From NCBI GenBank assembly GCA_903929925.1, contig CAIYWO010000394.1:1-6243 (forward strand): a stretch of 6,243 nucleotides of DNA, written 5' to 3'. Shown piece by piece: positions 4,515 through 6,243 of the stretch. This DNA comes from an uncultured beta proteobacterium (GTDB taxonomy: Bacteria; Pseudomonadota; Gammaproteobacteria; Burkholderiales; Burkholderiaceae_B). The position numbers and the translations under genes are program-made. The notes below the pieces were generated by a model. That model worked only from the letters and a program-made list of their open reading frames with translations. It was not told the DNA's origin and did no database searches. Position 1 is the first letter of the stretch. Each line of letters opens with the position of its first letter.

Positions 4515-4988
4515 TTACTTCGCAGGCTTGGGTTCGTCTTTAACTCGATACACCAACACCGGCATGTGGGTTAGCGCCAAAACCTTGGTCGTTACACTGC
4601 CAAGAAGCAAGCGCGACAATCCACTGCGCCCGTGGCTACCAATAAAAATCATGTCGCAACCGTAGTCCTGGGCAGCCTGCACAATACCGTCTGCGATATT
4701 GAAGTTAGATACGGCGTGGACAGTGGCTTTCACGTCGGCGGTATCCGCACGATCCAAAATTGATTTCAGATATTTTTTTGCTTGATCGGCATTCGCTTGC
4801 TCGTAATCAGTATCAGAAATTGCATACGCAGCAGACATCCCGTCAAAACCAATCGTGGCCGCAAAGGGCTGCGTGACGTACAACGCAACAACTTCGGCTC
4901 CAGTTGCCCGCGCATAGCTTATGCCGGCATTTGCCGACTGCGCAGATAAAGGTGAGCCGTCAGTAGGAATTAATATTTTTTTGAACAT
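4515..4988 (-). CDS. Universal stress protein, UspA family, ATP-binding type
   Basis: This 157-residue single-domain protein has a complete Usp fold. The first strand KILIPTD places Asp10 at the nucleotide site. The C-terminal motif G117-S-H-G120, nine residues, then G130-S131 is the G-2x-G-9x-G(S/T) signature of the ATP-binding (MJ0577-like) subgroup. The last strand is MPVLVYR, followed by a short charged tail. Such proteins are induced under starvation, oxidative or membrane stress and act in the cytoplasm as nucleotide-dependent dimers; the specific role is unknown. AAGGG about eight bases before the ATG is a modest ribosome-binding site. Upstream is the DUF442 gene in the same direction with a perfect hairpin between them, so separate transcription is likely. 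Confidence 0.95.
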   Translation of the reverse strand: MFKKILIPTDGSPLSAQSANAGISYARATGAEVVALYVTQPFAATIGFDGMSAAYAISDTDYEQANADQAKKYLKSILDRADTADVKATVHAVSNFNIADGIVQAAQDYGCDMIFIGSHGRSGLSRLLLGSVTTKVLALTHMPVLVYRVKDEPKPAK

Positions 4989-5044
4989 GGCTAAGCCCTT
5001 TTAAGTAGAAATCAACAATTTCATACTAAACGGGCTCGCGCAAG

Positions 5045-5071
5045 AACTCCAGCAACATTTGGGCTGGAGTT
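5045..5071. terminator. Perfect hairpin between the DUF442 and universal stress protein genes
   Basis: AACTCCAGC (5045-5053) and GCTGGAGTT (5063-5071) are exact complements around a 9-base loop. It lies nine bases after the minus-strand stop at 5080. No T-run follows on either strand, so it may be an mRNA-stabilising or factor-dependent end, or an operator for the universal stress protein gene. Confidence 0.45.
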
Positions 5072-5079
5072 GACGCAGA

Positions 5080-5424
5080 TCAACCGTTCCCGGTTGCAGC
5101 CCGGTACAGCACTGAACAGCGCGTACCTGAACGGCAATACGCCAGCACGGGTGCAGGCATTGTTTGCAGTAGCTCAGCAAAACGCACCACATCGTCTTGT
5201 GTCATGGCTCCGCTCACGACAGGCTGATACTCAACCCGTAAGCCTGCTTCTCGAGCCGCCGCTGAAACCTGCTCAGCAGTAGGCTGATCCGGACCGGCCT
5301 CGTAGTCTGGGCGATTGATGATGACGCTTTTAAAACCCGCTGCTGCGACGGCCGCCATATCGGATGGCTGCAACTGGGGCGCCACAGCAAAATCGGGGGT
5401 AATGGAATTAATTGGCGTCGACAC
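5080..5424 (-). CDS. TIGR01244/DUF442 family phosphatase-like or sulfurtransferase-like protein
   Basis: The 114-residue cytoplasmic protein matches the beta-lactamase-hydrolase-like (Blh) phosphatase-like family. It has an N-terminal PDFAVAPQLQPSDMAAVAAA segment with the usual Q-P-S-x-x-D-x-x-x-x-A-x-x-G pattern, then FKSVIINRPDYE (31-42). The active-site loop YCRSGTR has Cys97 and Arg102 (C-x4-R) near the C terminus. Related domains are found alone or fused to a metallo-beta-lactamase/rhodanese partner in sulfide or stress metabolism; here it stands alone. The start is GTG at 5424, supported by GGAG seven bases upstream; no ATG fits. The last residues after the loop (SVLYRAATGNG) are slightly short but the fold looks complete. 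Its exact chemistry is not established by sequence. Confidence 0.85.
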   Translation of the reverse strand: MSTPINSITPDFAVAPQLQPSDMAAVAAAGFKSVIINRPDYEAGPDQPTAEQVSAAAREAGLRVEYQPVVSGAMTQDDVVRFAELLQTMPAPVLAYCRSGTRCSVLYRAATGNG

Positions 5425-5459
5425 GAAGTAGCTCCGAGTGAAATAGGCTAGGTCAAGCT

Positions 5460-5490
5460 AGCGTTATAAATGAGCGTTAAACATAACGCT
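5460..5490. repeat. Triple AGCGTTA heptamer with hairpin between FGE-like and DUF442 genes
   Basis: AGCGTTA occurs at 5460-5466 and 5473-5479, and its complement TAACGCT at 5484-5490. The second and third form a perfect 7-bp stem around AACA; the first is a direct repeat 13 bp away. It lies just after the 3' end of the FGE-like gene and before the DUF442 ribosome-binding site. It could be a weak terminator or a binding site. Confidence 0.45.
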
Positions 5491-5503
5491 GGTCCGATAC
5501 TTA

Positions 5504-6229
5504 CTAGTATACGCAGCGAAAGCCAATGTAGACGACATAGACGTCGATCGACTTGTACTGCATCCCCTCTACCCGCATTTGGGACGGGCCATACCACCAG
5601 GAGCCTCCTCCGGTCAGACGCGTATCGCCTTGCGCATCCGCTAGCCACTCCCAGGCGTTGGCTCCCATATCAAACAGTCCGTTGACTCCCTTGCGCGTCT
5701 TACCGACTGGGGCGTGGCGCTCCCAGCCGTCCCCAGCGCCTTGCGTATTCGCTCCTTCAGGCGAATCGCCCGTGGGGTAGGGATAGGTTTTGCCACGCAC
5801 AAAAGGTGCAGGGGGATTCACGCGTTGTTCGGTATAGGCCGCGCGCATCCACTCTTGTTTATTTGGTAGTCGCCCACCGGCATCCTGACAGAAGGCCTGT
5901 GCTTCGCTCCACTTGACGTGCACCGCCGGCTCGTCGGATGCACCGGGGCTGCCAAAGGGAGCACGCCAATTCCATCCGGCTCGCTTCTGCCAACCCATCA
6001 CATATTCAAAGCCACCACCGCTACGCTCAGCTTCGGTCACCACCCCTTTACGCTTGGCATATTCAGCAAAACGCCCAATACTCACTTCGGTCTCGTCAAT
6101 CTGGTAATCACCCATATCCACCCGAACATTTGCTTGCTGTGCTGCCGCAATCGTGCACGCAAAGCAAGCAGACAGGGCACTAACACGGGACCAAAGAAAG
6201 ACGGATCGAAGTAATTTCATAGTCAGCAT
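5504..6229 (-). CDS. Exported SUMF1/FGE-fold (formylglycine-generating enzyme-like) protein
   Basis: This 241-residue protein has a signal peptide (hydrophobic stretch and AAA near residues 28-30) and then an FGE-sulfatase domain (PF03781-type). Visible landmarks are IDETEVSIGRFAEYA (44-58), DEPAVHVKWSEAQAFC (99-114), GGRLPNKQEWMRAA (118-131), GLFDMGANAWEWLAD (184-198), GGGSWW (207-212) and the terminal GFRC (236-239). The pair of active-site cysteines that bind copper in true FGE is absent after GGGSWW, so it is not expected to make formylglycine. Related exported proteins such as PvdO or gliding and protein-modification factors keep only the fold. The substrate is unknown. The start is uncertain: ATG 6229 and ATG 6220 are both in frame, neither has a clear Shine-Dalgarno, and the window ends 14 bases upstream. 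Confidence 0.85.
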   Translation of the reverse strand: MLTMKLLRSVFLWSRVSALSACFACTIAAAQQANVRVDMGDYQIDETEVSIGRFAEYAKRKGVVTEAERSGGGFEYVMGWQKRAGWNWRAPFGSPGASDEPAVHVKWSEAQAFCQDAGGRLPNKQEWMRAAYTEQRVNPPAPFVRGKTYPYPTGDSPEGANTQGAGDGWERHAPVGKTRKGVNGLFDMGANAWEWLADAQGDTRLTGGGSWWYGPSQMRVEGMQYKSIDVYVVYIGFRCVY

Positions 6230-6243
6230 CAGATAAGTTGGTA

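Noticed and set aside
5001..5282. Frames on both strands between the universal stress protein and DUF442 genes
   Set aside because: They overlap the DUF442 gene in other frames, show no domain-like sequence and lack ribosome-binding sites.

Overview
The window looks like a chromosomal segment of a betaproteobacterium, most likely Burkholderiales and possibly Alcaligenaceae-like. The grounds are a tRNA-Ala(GGC)/tRNA-Glu/tRNA-Asp cluster with encoded CCA ends, an orphan Bug/TctC-type periplasmic binding protein (a family strongly expanded in that order), and moderate GC. The taxonomic call is inference; no rRNA or other phylogenetic marker is present.

Layout. (1) Bases 7-296 hold three tRNA genes on the + strand, closed by a terminator at 314-336. 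The tRNA-Glu body carries an aberrant anticodon loop. (2) Bases 282-850 form a small anomalous segment. It is bounded by a perfect 17-bp direct repeat of the tRNA-Asp 3' end, the usual footprint of tRNA-targeted site-specific integration. It contains short phased repeats, two copies of a 27-bp repeat, and between them a compact minus-strand unit: promoter, Shine-Dalgarno, a 39-codon peptide gene and a terminator. The peptide looks like a ribosomally made peptide precursor with a leader ending AAG and a short Cys-containing tail. (3) A minus-strand family 9 glycosyltransferase runs into this segment and takes its last 44 or so residues from it. (4) A divergent + strand pair encodes a Bug/TctC binding protein and an outer-membrane beta-barrel protein, ending in a strong bidirectional terminator. 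(5) Four minus-strand genes follow: a Prx5-type peroxiredoxin, a universal stress protein, a TIGR01244/DUF442 phosphatase-like protein, and an exported SUMF1/FGE-fold protein whose start lies close to the window end.

How the genes fit together. The Bug protein and the barrel are 4 bp apart and plausibly act in one uptake route (periplasmic capture plus outer-membrane passage), but no membrane permease is present. The peroxiredoxin, UspA and DUF442 genes look like a stress/redox neighbourhood, though each is separated by 79-149 bp and several hairpins lie between them. The part most worth pursuing is the mini-island at tRNA-Asp with its peptide gene and the neighbouring glycosyltransferase, which lacks the usual catalytic Asp. 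Whether the glycosyltransferase and peptide work together is not shown by the sequence.
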